Source of the DNA: an uncultured Verrucomicrobia subdivision 3 bacterium
Lineage (GTDB): Bacteria; Verrucomicrobiota; Verrucomicrobiae; Limisphaerales; CAMLLE01
Assembly (NCBI GenBank): GCA_946480555.1
Contig: CAMLLE010000184.1
Span: 1 to 6,505, forward strand
DNA: 6,505 nucleotides
Direction: 5' to 3'
The notes beneath the pieces were generated by a model that was not told the origin of the DNA, searched no databases, and saw only the letters and a list, made by a program, of their open reading frames with translations. Positions 1-6,505 of this stretch are shown in pieces; positions within the stretch are counted from its first letter, which is position 1, and each line of letters begins with the position of its first letter. The position numbers and the translations under genes were made by a program.

Positions 1-509
1 ATGAAGCGGCCGGCCTGCGCAAACCACCAGCCTTCGTTGTGAATGTGCGTTGCAGAACTGAGGCCGATCAGCTGCAGCGAGCTGTTCTTGACCATATTGA
101 AGAAGTCGGTCGGACTCGCCTGCCACATCTGCCGCGCTTCCGGCGAGCGGACGAACAGATAAAGCCGGTTCAGTTCCTCCCAGGTTTCCATGGCGATCTG
201 ATCGCGCACCATGCGCGCATTCTCGCGGGCCTGGCAGACGGAAGAAACGAGCGAGTTGGAGTTGGTCTCGGCGAATACCATGAACTCTGTCACGTCGTCG
301 GCAGTGGGCTGGGAATACGCTTCGGTGAACGCGTCAAAATCACCGGTCGTTTGTACGATGGGCAGCCAGTGGGACTTCAGTTGCGACGCATCGCTGCCGG
401 CGTGATCCAGCAGCAGCTGGAAGTTCACGTCGAGTATGCGCGCGATGTTCTCCGCCCGTTCAATGTAGCGGGACATCCAGTAGAGTGAGTTGGCAACGCG
501 GGAGAGCAT
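1..509 (-). CDS. Alpha-E domain protein (DUF403/COG2307), N-terminal 169 residues, cut by window edge
   Basis: The ATG at 509 opens with MLSRVANSLYWMSRYIERAE, the hallmark start of the alpha-helical alpha-E (DUF403) family. The frame stays open for 169 codons to the left edge, and full family members are about 300-330 residues, so roughly half is missing. The visible part is predicted helical throughout, with no signal peptide or membrane segment, so it should be cytosolic. A conserved-looking stretch (ARENARMVRDQIAMETWEEL, about residues 97-116) follows the entry helix. The biochemical role of the family is not established. It almost always sits beside a circularly permuted ATP-grasp protein, as here, and is thought to act with it in a peptide- or amide-forming pathway. 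The start lies 34 bases after the ATP-grasp stop, so the two are very probably cotranscribed. I see no clear Shine-Dalgarno; the start is chosen on family similarity. Family assignment is very secure, function is not. Confidence 0.93.
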   Translation of the reverse strand, partial: MLSRVANSLYWMSRYIERAENIARILDVNFQLLLDHAGSDASQLKSHWLPIVQTTGDFDAFTEAYSQPTADDVTEFMVFAETNSNSLVSSVCQARENARMVRDQIAMETWEELNRLYLFVRSPEARQMWQASPTDFFNMVKNSSLQLIGLSSATHIHNEGWWFAQAGRF

Positions 510-543
510 GGATTGGAACTAGAGTTTTCGTGGAAGCTTCACC

Positions 544-2016
544 TTATTCATCGCCGTGCAAGACCCAGGTGTCCTTGCTGCCGCCGCCTTGGGATGAATT
601 CACCACCAGCGAACCTTTGCGCAGCGCGACGCGCGTCAGTCCGCCGGGGACAATCTCCACCTTCTCGCCGTAAAGGATGAACGGCCGCAGGTCAATGTGC
701 CGGCCTTCAAATCCGTTCTCCACATACGTTGGATGGCTGGACAACGAAATCATCGGCTGCGCGATGTAATTCCGCGGGTCGGCTTCAATGCGCTTCCGGA
801 ACTCCTCGATCTCGTCACGCGACGCCTTGGGCCCCATCAACATTCCGTAGCCGCCGGATTCATTCGCAGCTTTGACGACCAGTTTTTCCAGGTTCGCCAG
901 GATGTACTTCAAATCTTCCGCTTCACTCGCGAGGAACGTGGGTACGTTGGGAATGATCGGCTTCTGGTCGAGGTAATATTCAATCATTCGCGGGACGAAA
1001 TAATACATCACCTTGTCATCGGCAATGCCGGTGCCGAGGGAGTTGGCCAGTGAAACGTTGCCTGCGCGATAGGCCCGAATCAATCCTGGCACGCCAAGCA
1101 TGGAATCGCGCCGGAACACCGTCGGATCGAGAAAATCGTCATCCAGCCGCCGGTAAATCACATGCACCGGCTGCAGCCCTTTGGTGGTGCGCATGAAGAC
1201 GTGTTCGTCGCGCACGACCAGATCGCGGCCCTCCACGATCTCAATGCCCATCTGCCGCGCGAGGTAAGTGTGTTCGAAATACGCGCTGTTGTAGGCGCCC
1301 GGCGTCAGCAAAACCACGCGCGGATACGCCACACCGCTGGGCGCAATGTGCTGGAGCGTTCGCAGCAACTCCTGCGGATAATGATCCACCGGCCGCACGC
1401 CGATGCTTTCGAACATGCCGTGGAAAGCCCGCTTCATCGCGCGGCGATTTTCCAGCACGTAGCTGACGCCGCTGGGACAACGCCCGTTATCCTCCAGCAC
1501 CATGTATTCACCCTTGTCGTCGCGGATCAGGTCCGTGCCGCAGATGTGGATGTAAATATCCTTCGGCACTTCGAAATTCACGAATTCGCGGCGGAAATGT
1601 TTTCCGGACAAAACGTAATGCGCCGGGATGACGCCGTCTTTGAGAATGCGCTGCTGGTGATAAATGTCGTGAAGGAACAAGTTGAGCGCCGTGATGCGCT
1701 GCGTCAGGCCGCGTTCCAGGAAATCCCATTCCCTGGCGGGAATGATGCGCGGCATGAGGTCGAACGGGAAAATGCGTTCGGTGCCGCGCGAGTCGCCATA
1801 CACGTTGAATGTCACACCCTGCCGGAGAAAGGCGAGATCGATGGCATGGCGTTTGGCGGACAGCTCGCCTGCGGGCATACGCGAGAAGGCGTTCCAGAGT
1901 TTCTGGTAATGCGGCAGCACGGCGCCCTCGCGGCCGAACATTTCATCGAAAAACCCGTTCACCGAATAATTCTTCAGCAACGATCCGGCTGGTTCAGACT
2001 TTTCCACTGTGATCAT
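544..2016 (-). CDS. Circularly permuted ATP-grasp protein (COG2308, DUF404/DUF407 type)
   Basis: This is a complete 490-residue protein of normal length for the family, predicted to be soluble and cytosolic. ATP-grasp enzymes join a carboxylate to an amine through an acyl-phosphate; the substrate of this permuted branch is not established. Family signatures occur in order: FFDEMFG (22-28) and LPHYQKL (34-40) near the N terminus; [20 protein letters not shown] (73-92); [10 protein letters not shown] (157-166); [17 protein letters not shown] (175-191); [13 protein letters not shown] (237-249); [11 protein letters not shown] (288-298); [17 protein letters not shown] (319-335); [15 protein letters not shown] (382-396); HIDLRPF (440-446); and a C-terminal block around [10 protein letters not shown] and [15 protein letters not shown] (456-486). 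Acidic and glycine-rich motifs expected for Mg-ATP binding are all present, so it should be active. The ATG at 2016 leaves about 20 residues before the first conserved block; no strong ribosome binding site is seen. It follows the transglutaminase gene after 134 bases and precedes the alpha-E gene by 34 bases. Confidence 0.96.
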   Translation of the reverse strand: MITVEKSEPAGSLLKNYSVNGFFDEMFGREGAVLPHYQKLWNAFSRMPAGELSAKRHAIDLAFLRQGVTFNVYGDSRGTERIFPFDLMPRIIPAREWDFLERGLTQRITALNLFLHDIYHQQRILKDGVIPAHYVLSGKHFRREFVNFEVPKDIYIHICGTDLIRDDKGEYMVLEDNGRCPSGVSYVLENRRAMKRAFHGMFESIGVRPVDHYPQELLRTLQHIAPSGVAYPRVVLLTPGAYNSAYFEHTYLARQMGIEIVEGRDLVVRDEHVFMRTTKGLQPVHVIYRRLDDDFLDPTVFRRDSMLGVPGLIRAYRAGNVSLANSLGTGIADDKVMYYFVPRMIEYYLDQKPIIPNVPTFLASEAEDLKYILANLEKLVVKAANESGGYGMLMGPKASRDEIEEFRKRIEADPRNYIAQPMISLSSHPTYVENGFEGRHIDLRPFILYGEKVEIVPGGLTRVALRKGSLVVNSSQGGGSKDTWVLHGDE

Positions 2017-2150
2017 TTTGTTTCACGCATGCTTTTGATGAATCGGCTGCGGCGTTCAATAAAAGCCAACCGCGACTGCCGATTGCCGTTTCCAGTGCCA
2101 CGCAGCCCAAAGCAAGCCGCTTGCCGCGCCAGGGTGCCAGTAATCGCACC

Positions 2151-4724
2151 TCAACGCACGAATGTAGCTTTCACCCGGCGCGATCGCCGCATGTAGAGAA
2201 TCCAAATCGCTGAGGACGCACCCGCACGGATGAGATCGCGAATCGATTTGAAATCCGGTTCGGCGAAACGCTTGACGATTCGAATGCCAAGATCATCCAG
2301 CGCCAGATACGCCAGGTTGATCGCAAGCAACACGATAAAGAACTTCGGAAAGCCGGCGCGTTTTCCGAAAAAGAGCGTAATGGCGACACAACTCATCCCG
2401 ATCAGCGCGATCATGCCAAGCATTTCAAATACAAGCAGCGGCCCCCACAGCGGATGGTAATCCGAACCCTGAGGCATGGCGACCGCCTGCCAGGTCTCAA
2501 TCGCAAGGTAACCATCCCATCCGCGCCAGAGACCAACGGCGTATAGAATTGGACGAAGGAACAGTCCCAGTGCCACCAGGATCAACCATCCGCCGATCCC
2601 GCGAAGCTTCAATTCCTCCGGCGTCGGCGGTGGCAGTTCAATGGTCGCACGGACGGACCGGCGCCACAGCCAGATCGAACCGATCGTCGTGGAGACAACT
2701 CCGAATCCGGCAATGATCACCATCAACCAGTTCAGTTCCGCACCGGAACTTTCCGCCGTGGCAACCGGCCGCTCCAGGCTGTCGCCCAGCAGCTCTTCCA
2801 TCTCATCGACCTTCTTCAGGTATTCGGCCGTTCCTTCCGCCGAGACTTCGCTGAGCTTTGTCTCGCAGCTGTAATGCAACCGCATAACCGCGCCGGAATA
2901 CTCCCGGCGGTAACGGAAGTTGAAGGCTGGGTGATCGATGCTCTTCTCCAGGGTGGAAATGTCCCAATCGGTCTCCGGCAAATGAACTTCAATCTCCTGT
3001 TCCCGCTGGAGAGGGTAAGTGATGCTCAACGGATACTTGCGCAGGCGCGTGTCCGGTTCGCTGAGGATGTCGAACAGATTCTCCGGGTAAAAGTCCGCTT
3101 CCCATTTCGCGCCGGAATCGTCGCGGGTCCACAGGTCCCGGATGGAATAGCGCTCCTTCACGATCAGACGGTTGTCATCGCGATCGTCGTTCACCTGGAT
3201 CGCGCCGCCCGGTTCAATGCCCGGGTAATAACGCGCATAGAAATTCAGGTAATCTTTCTCCATTTCGTTCCGTTCCTTGCGGGCAAGCTCTTCCCGCATG
3301 GAATCGGCGGCGGCTCCGAAATATGTGGTCGTCACCGTGAACGCAGCGGGCGATTCGTAGTCATTCATCCGGATCACCGAAGTGACCTTCTGGCGGCGGG
3401 GCGCTCGCGAAGCGGGAATTTTCGCCAGGTCGCTGACGCCCTCGCGCAGCACCAATCCCCAGCCATACGGCAGGACATAACGTTCGTGCAACGGACCGCC
3501 TTGATACGACAGCGTTGGGTCCACCCAAACTTCCGCGCCGGGCAAAGTGATCTTCACGATCACATGATCAAACGAAAAAGGCGACGGCAACTGATGGCGA
3601 AGGCTTTCACGTGCCGAAGTATTCACCAGGGCTGGATGCGCCTCGATGTTCATCGCCTGCAAGATCGCGCACAACAGAACCGCCTTGCCTTTGCAGTCGC
3701 CGAAACGCTTTTCAAAAGTCTCGAACGGCGGCGCCGGCCGGTGGGAATCCGGCCCCAGTTCCAGTCCCGTGTAACGCAGGTCGTCTTGAACAAACTGCAA
3801 CGCGAACCGCGCCCGGTCTTCGATCGAGGTCCCCCGAGCCTCCCAGCCCCGAATCAGGTCACGTAATGCGATCGGCATGTTCGTCGTTCCCGCCGCGTAC
3901 AGAGGCAATGCCCAATCCACCACCTGCTTCCAGCTGTTGAAATCGCTGGCTTCGAAATACGGATAAGGTTCGAAGCGTGCCGGCAGGTAATCCTCATGTG
4001 AGATCGCCATGAGATTGGTAAAGTCCCAGGTGTATTCACGCCCGGCGCCCCACGACTGGATGGCTGGCTCCACGTTCACAAGGTGCGAACGCAAGTGCAA
4101 GGGACGCGCGGCATCCCACACAATTCGGAACCGCTGGCGATTCACCGGAACACCGCTTTGAACCGTGAATGCCGAGGCATAATGATCGCCAAAGATCGGG
4201 TTCACACCGCGCGTGGTGTAAGAATATTCCAGTGCGTCACCCACGCGAAGGTCTTCGACGAAGATGACCGCGCTCTGGCGGCCGTTCAACTGGTGATCTC
4301 CCAGGTCGCGCTCGGGTTGTATGACTTTCAACTTGGCCGGATCCAGCCGGTTCAATGCCTCGCCCGCACGGTGAATCCGGACGGAATGAATGATCAGCTG
4401 TTGAAAGCTCGGATTAAACCCAAACGTGAGGCTGCCGGAATCCTGCACACCGGCTTCGTTCTCCATCAGCAATACCACGCGCGTGAAGTCCTCGCGCTTC
4501 CCATGAAATTCCTGGCGCTCGTAAAGCAGGTAGCGGGTGCCGTCCGAAGTAGAATTTGTGCCGGTGATTCCCGGCGGAAACTGCCATCCGGCCGGCTGAA
4601 CCCAGTCTGGCGCGGGCGCAAAGAGGACGTTCGTGGATTGGGCAAATGCCACGCAGAATTCGCCCGCCAGCGTCAGCGCGATCAGCGTCAACCTCCAAAG
4701 CCAGTAGAAGATGGTCCTGTTCAT
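2151..4724 (-). CDS. Exported membrane-anchored DUF3857-transglutaminase-DUF2569 protein
   Basis: The product is 857 residues from the ATG at 4724. Residues 1-28 form a signal peptide (MNRT, then a hydrophobic core, probable cleavage AFA|QS). A beta-rich DUF3857 domain follows at about 64-215. Next is a transglutaminase-like core with a readable papain-fold triad: Cys344 in RFGDCKGKA, His387 in FSFDHVIV and Asp402 in EVWVDPT. A further beta-rich region runs to about 650. A membrane helix lies at about 665-687, and a DUF2569-like domain (LRGIGGWLILVALGLFLRPI, from about 706) brings four more hydrophobic segments near 712-733, 759-786, 793-809 and 832-845. The catalytic part should face the periplasm. 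With an intact triad it is likely a peptidase, amidase or acyltransferase; the substrate cannot be read. The frame extends upstream to a TTG at 4769 or an ATG at 4763, but those starts place 13-15 non-hydrophobic residues before the signal peptide. It may be cotranscribed with the ATP-grasp gene. Confidence 0.93.
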   Translation of the reverse strand: MNRTIFYWLWRLTLIALTLAGEFCVAFAQSTNVLFAPAPDWVQPAGWQFPPGITGTNSTSDGTRYLLYERQEFHGKREDFTRVVLLMENEAGVQDSGSLTFGFNPSFQQLIIHSVRIHRAGEALNRLDPAKLKVIQPERDLGDHQLNGRQSAVIFVEDLRVGDALEYSYTTRGVNPIFGDHYASAFTVQSGVPVNRQRFRIVWDAARPLHLRSHLVNVEPAIQSWGAGREYTWDFTNLMAISHEDYLPARFEPYPYFEASDFNSWKQVVDWALPLYAAGTTNMPIALRDLIRGWEARGTSIEDRARFALQFVQDDLRYTGLELGPDSHRPAPPFETFEKRFGDCKGKAVLLCAILQAMNIEAHPALVNTSARESLRHQLPSPFSFDHVIVKITLPGAEVWVDPTLSYQGGPLHERYVLPYGWGLVLREGVSDLAKIPASRAPRRQKVTSVIRMNDYESPAAFTVTTTYFGAAADSMREELARKERNEMEKDYLNFYARYYPGIEPGGAIQVNDDRDDNRLIVKERYSIRDLWTRDDSGAKWEADFYPENLFDILSEPDTRLRKYPLSITYPLQREQEIEVHLPETDWDISTLEKSIDHPAFNFRYRREYSGAVMRLHYSCETKLSEVSAEGTAEYLKKVDEMEELLGDSLERPVATAESSGAELNWLMVIIAGFGVVSTTIGSIWLWRRSVRATIELPPPTPEELKLRGIGGWLILVALGLFLRPILYAVGLWRGWDGYLAIETWQAVAMPQGSDYHPLWGPLLVFEMLGMIALIGMSCVAITLFFGKRAGFPKFFIVLLAINLAYLALDDLGIRIVKRFAEPDFKSIRDLIRAGASSAIWILYMRRSRRVKATFVR

Positions 4725-5038
4725 CCGTTTGAGCGCGGGGAGAGTCTCAAAGGAGCAACTCATTCGCAATGCCAGATCAGGCGGAAGACAAGGTCGCGGT
4801 TAAGTTGAATAGAGAATTCCCCCGGCCATATAGTTCCGAGGAGGAACCCTTCGTGCTCAACAATTCACGTTTTACGGAGCGCGGCTGTGTGCGAAGCATC
4901 AGCCGCCGCACACAACAGAAAGTTCTGCGCGAACACGCTGCGACTGGTCGAGACGACACAGGCACGCCAATCCAAATGACATTCCCCGGAGAGACCCTGC
5001 TCGCATTGTTCCGATGAACCCGCCGTTCGCTGGTCAGA

Positions 5039-5058
5039 GATGCCCGGCCCCAGGCATC
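5039..5058. repeat. Inverted repeat, 6-bp stem
   Basis: GATGCC (5039-5044) and GGCATC (5053-5058) are perfect reverse complements around an 8-base C/G-rich loop. It lies in the intergenic region, with no T-run on either side, so it is not an obvious terminator. A stem this short can arise by chance in GC-rich DNA. Confidence 0.35.
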
Positions 5059-5125
5059 CGCGCCGCAGCGGGCCGCCAGAGACGTGACTTGGAGATTCAC
5101 GCGCAAAAGTTCCAGATCGCGCTTT

Positions 5126-5146
5126 TTCCGCGCTTTCAGCGCGGGA
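5126..5146. repeat. GC-rich hairpin in intergenic region
   Basis: CCGCGCT (5128-5134) and AGCGCGG (5138-5144) pair perfectly around a three-base TTC loop. One wobble pair and one T-A pair extend the stem to 9 bp. A run of five T precedes the stem on the plus strand (A-run after it on the minus strand), so it lacks the trailing U-tract of an intrinsic terminator in either direction. It may be part of a dispersed REP-like intergenic element. Confidence 0.45.
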
Positions 5147-5269
5147 TTGCCTGCCCCCCGAATGTTGAGAGTTGGATGTTCGTTATTGAAGGTTCCCCAT
5201 TCTGGGTTCATGGGCAGACCTGTTGAGAGCCGTTCCGGGGATTCACATCGCAGTTTTTCAACTCCGCCT

Positions 5270-5298
5270 GTAAGAAACGATCCCGTGCTGCTTCTTAC
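5270..5298 (+). promoter_or_regulatory. Inverted repeat GTAAGAA-N15-TTCTTAC upstream of sigma gene; candidate operator or promoter
   Basis: GTAAGAA (5270-5276) and TTCTTAC (5292-5298) form a perfect 7-bp dyad with 15 bases between the arms. The right arm ends 14 bases before the GTG start of the sigma factor. The left arm, reading CTGTAAGAAAC, loosely resembles the GTAAC-like -35 element of ECF promoters, and many ECF factors activate their own promoter. The dyad could equally be an operator for a dimeric regulator or a 5' leader hairpin. Presence of the dyad is seen directly; the role is inference. Confidence 0.35.
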
Positions 5299-5312
5299 GA
5301 TTCAGAAAACGA

Positions 5313-5828
5313 GTGAACATCACTGAACACCAGCAACGGTTTGAGGAATGGACGCGGGAACACGGCGCGATTCTGTATCGCGTCGTGAACGGCTTTGCCA
5401 TCGGCGACGATCGTAACGACCTGCTCCAGGAAGTTCTTCTGGCGGTCTGGAAATCCATTCCCGCCTATCGGGGACAGGCAAAACCGACGACCTACCTATA
5501 CCGTGTTTGTCACAACGCCGGTCTGTTGTGGCTCCGCACGCAGAAGAACTACCGGCGCCGAATCGACCAGCTCAGCGCCTTTCCGTCGGATCACTTTGCC
5601 CCCGCGAGTGACCCGTGCGCGGATGAACGCCTCTCAGCGGTCTATCGCGCAATCCATGAACTCAAGCCCGGTGACCGTTCACTCATTCTCCTGGCGCTCG
5701 ACGGCCTCAGCTATCGCGAGATGGCGGATGTGCTTGGCCTTTCAGAAAGCAATGTCGGCGTCAAACTCAACCGCCTCAAAAATCAACTCAGCAAAACCGT
5801 GAAAGGAAACGAAAATGAACCTCAATGA
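5313..5828 (+). CDS. ECF-family RNA polymerase sigma factor
   Basis: This 171-residue protein has the two-domain layout of an ECF (group 4) sigma factor. The region 2 domain spans about 15-80 and contains DDRNDLLQEVLLAVWKSIPA (32-51), the core-RNA-polymerase-binding helix, followed by YRGQAKPTTYLYRVCHNAGL (52-71), which covers the -10 recognition segment. After a variable linker (about 85-108), region 4 spans about 110-162, with the helix-turn-helix LDGLSYREMADVLGLSESNV (129-148) that reads the -35 element. Length is typical and there are no extra C-terminal domains. The GTG at 5313 is the start: an in-frame TAA at 5271-5273 closes the frame upstream, no ATG lies between, and the downstream region 2 needs the full length. 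The last 14 bases overlap the following membrane-protein gene, implying translational coupling and a functional pair. It probably redirects RNA polymerase to a stress or envelope regulon; the signal and targets cannot be read from this window. Confidence 0.92.
   Translation: MNITEHQQRFEEWTREHGAILYRVVNGFAIGDDRNDLLQEVLLAVWKSIPAYRGQAKPTTYLYRVCHNAGLLWLRTQKNYRRRIDQLSAFPSDHFAPASDPCADERLSAVYRAIHELKPGDRSLILLALDGLSYREMADVLGLSESNVGVKLNRLKNQLSKTVKGNENEPQ
5802..5807 (+). promoter_or_regulatory. Ribosome binding site of the four-helix membrane protein
   Basis: AAAGGA sits 7 bases before the ATG at 5815, inside the end of the sigma-factor gene. It is the clearest Shine-Dalgarno-like site in the window and supports this start and coupled translation with the sigma gene. 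Confidence 0.55.
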
Positions 5829-6417
5829 AATGCAGAACGCGTGGAACTCACCACAGAATCGCCTGGCACCCCACCAGGAACAACTCGCCGCAAACTTTGC
5901 ACGGCAGATGATTCGCCGCCGCCGCTTTCAAGCGATCTGGCTCGGAAACGTCTTTGTTGCGATGAGCGTGATCACCGCGCTCGCCGCACGCTCCATCGCA
6001 CTCGGGAAGGTGGATGCCACCGAATGGGCGCTCGTGCCGCTGCTGCTGGTCCCCTGGGGGTTTGCAATCTTCTTTCTCAAGCGCTTCCTGAGTCAGCGCA
6101 ATCCGGCAAAGCCGGGTGAACTCGCCGTCGCGGATTCGCTGCGAACAGCTTTGGCTTCGAATCTTCAAAGTCAGAATCACCTGAAATGGGCTGGGGCACT
6201 TTACGGCATCTTCATTCCGGTGCTCGCACTGGCGATTCACCAATTGCATGCGGCGGGAAAGGTGTCTGGGCGCGAACTTGTCTCCATGGCCGCATTCTTT
6301 GCCGGTGCCCTGCTCGTCGGTGGAACCGTCGTCGCCCTGCGCTTCTTCCTGGGCTTGCGTCCTCAGGAGAAGCAACTGCGTGGGTTGATCCGCGATCTGG
6401 CAGCTGAATCTGCCTGA
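5815..6417 (+). CDS. Four-helix membrane protein, candidate regulator of the upstream sigma factor
   Basis: This 200-residue protein has a 37-residue polar N-terminal segment beginning MNLNEMQNAWNSPQ and ending in a basic patch (RRRRF, 34-38). Four hydrophobic helices follow at about 38-59, 71-90, 124-143 and 154-178, then a basic C-terminal tail (RPQEKQLRGLIRDL). The basic patch before helix 1 predicts a cytoplasmic N terminus, and with four helices also a cytoplasmic C terminus. There is no zinc-binding HxxxCxxC anti-sigma motif and no large periplasmic domain. I do not recognise a named family. Short N-terminal motifs of the type (E)(L/M)(Q/K)xxW before membrane helices occur in proteins encoded beside ECF sigma genes in Bacteroidetes- and Verrucomicrobia-like genomes; this is from general familiarity. 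The 14-base overlap with the sigma gene makes a membrane-bound anti-sigma or sensor role the leading inference, with the N-terminal segment as possible sigma contact. The CDS is well supported; the function is tentative. Confidence 0.85.
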   Translation: MNLNEMQNAWNSPQNRLAPHQEQLAANFARQMIRRRRFQAIWLGNVFVAMSVITALAARSIALGKVDATEWALVPLLLVPWGFAIFFLKRFLSQRNPAKPGELAVADSLRTALASNLQSQNHLKWAGALYGIFIPVLALAIHQLHAAGKVSGRELVSMAAFFAGALLVGGTVVALRFFLGLRPQEKQLRGLIRDLAAESA

Positions 6418-6435
6418 CGATCATCAGATCGGCAG
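6414..6435. terminator. Imperfect hairpin at convergent gene ends, possible bidirectional terminator
   Basis: CTG-A-CGATC (6414-6422) pairs with GATCG-G-CAG (6427-6435) around an ATCA loop: eight pairs with one A/G mismatch. It spans the stop of the membrane-protein gene and the tandem stops of the minus-strand partial gene, the usual position of a shared terminator. No strong T-tract follows on either strand, so efficiency as an intrinsic terminator is doubtful. Confidence 0.3.
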
Positions 6436-6505
6436 CTCTATTGCCAAAACATGGTAGGGCAAAGCGGCCGGGAATGTCTCAAAACTCGTGGCGCCCAGCT
6501 CCGAA
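6424..6505 (-). CDS. C-terminal end (26 codons) of an unidentified gene, cut by window edge
   Basis: Reading the minus strand from the right edge, one frame stays open and gives SELGATSFETFPAALPYHVL followed by AIELPI, then two consecutive TGA stops (6426-6424 and 6423-6421). The composition looks like genuine protein, with beta-strand-like alternation, and the tandem stop next to the convergent gene end fits a real C terminus. The other two minus-strand frames look less protein-like over the same bases; one of them stops at a TGA within nine codons of the edge. No family can be named from 26 residues. It would be transcribed toward the sigma operon, with only 3 bases between the gene ends. 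Confidence 0.45.
   Translation of the reverse strand, partial: SELGATSFETFPAALPYHVLAIELPI

Larger units (their letters stand above)
4725..5312. other. Divergent intergenic region, no convincing gene
   Basis: About 590 bases separate the start of the leftward transglutaminase gene from the start of the rightward sigma-factor gene, so promoters for both transcription units should lie here. I find no protein-like reading frame. The longest open frame (minus strand, 4777-5211) gives a low-complexity Arg/Ser-rich translation with no recognisable domain and runs through palindromes. The stretch 5014-5226 has short inverted repeats (5039-5058, 5126-5146) and a segment around 5160-5215 resembling short tandem-like intergenic sequences I associate with Verrucomicrobia; this last point is from memory, not a search. 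I see no tRNA, riboswitch or CRISPR pattern. No sigma-70 promoter stands out well enough to call. Confidence 0.6.

Noticed and set aside
39..488. Plus-strand open frame (149 codons)
   Set aside because: It is antisense to the alpha-E gene, which has an unmistakable family N terminus.
2017..2150. Possible internal promoter before the ATP-grasp gene
   Set aside because: TTGGCT and TTGCTT hexamers occur on the minus strand, but neither has a convincing -10 partner at 16-18 bases.
1162..2196. Long plus-strand open frame (344 codons)
   Set aside because: It lies antisense to the fully conserved ATP-grasp gene; its His/Arg/Val-rich translation is typical of the complementary strand of a GC-rich gene.
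2874..3866. Long plus-strand open frame (330 codons)
   Set aside because: It is antisense to the transglutaminase core, whose catalytic triad and domains are intact on the minus strand.
4725..4769. Longer N terminus for the transglutaminase protein from TTG 4769 or ATG 4763
   Set aside because: It would place 13-15 polar residues ahead of a well-formed signal peptide that begins naturally at the ATG at 4724; no better ribosome binding site supports the longer form.
4833..4847. Small dyad GTTCC/GGAAC beside a TATAT sequence, considered as a promoter or operator for the leftward genes
   Set aside because: The stem is only 5 bp and no -35 element at suitable spacing could be found.
4777..5211. 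144-codon open frame on the minus strand between the divergent genes
   Set aside because: The translation is Arg/Ser-rich with no recognisable domain, runs through palindromic intergenic sequence, and has mixed third-position use unlike the neighbouring genes. It ends close to the transglutaminase start, so a real upstream gene cannot be wholly excluded.

Overview
The window looks like chromosomal DNA from a free-living Gram-negative bacterium, most likely a verrucomicrobium or a close relative. The DNA is moderately GC-rich by eye, and most genes lack strong Shine-Dalgarno sequences. One protein is an exported, membrane-anchored transglutaminase. The intergenic DNA has a degenerate, hairpin-rich look that I associate with that phylum. 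The lineage call is an inference and no rRNA marker is present.

Left part (1-4724, all minus strand; transcription runs right to left). The order of transcription is a signal-peptide-bearing DUF3857/transglutaminase/DUF2569 membrane protein (2151-4724), then a complete circularly permuted ATP-grasp protein of the COG2308 type (544-2016), then the first 169 residues of an alpha-E (DUF403, COG2307) protein that runs off the left edge. The last two genes are only 34 bases apart. They form the widely conserved ATP-grasp/alpha-E pair proposed to make or attach peptide-like amide bonds. That pair is usually accompanied by a transglutaminase-like peptidase, but of a different, cytosolic kind from the one seen here.

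Middle (4725-5312). This is a roughly 590-base divergent intergenic region with no convincing gene. It holds several inverted repeats and probably the promoters of both flanking transcription units.

Right part (5313-6417, plus strand). An ECF-type RNA polymerase sigma factor with a GTG start overlaps by 14 bases a four-helix membrane protein that may be its membrane-bound regulator. Immediately beyond, on the minus strand, lies what looks like the last 26 codons of another gene, convergent with the sigma operon, with an imperfect hairpin spanning the two stop regions.

The most interesting aspect is the combination of an envelope transglutaminase with the ATP-grasp/alpha-E amide-ligase pair. 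The second is the sigma factor paired with an unusual polytopic partner. The gene families themselves are known; the arrangement is what deserves a second look.
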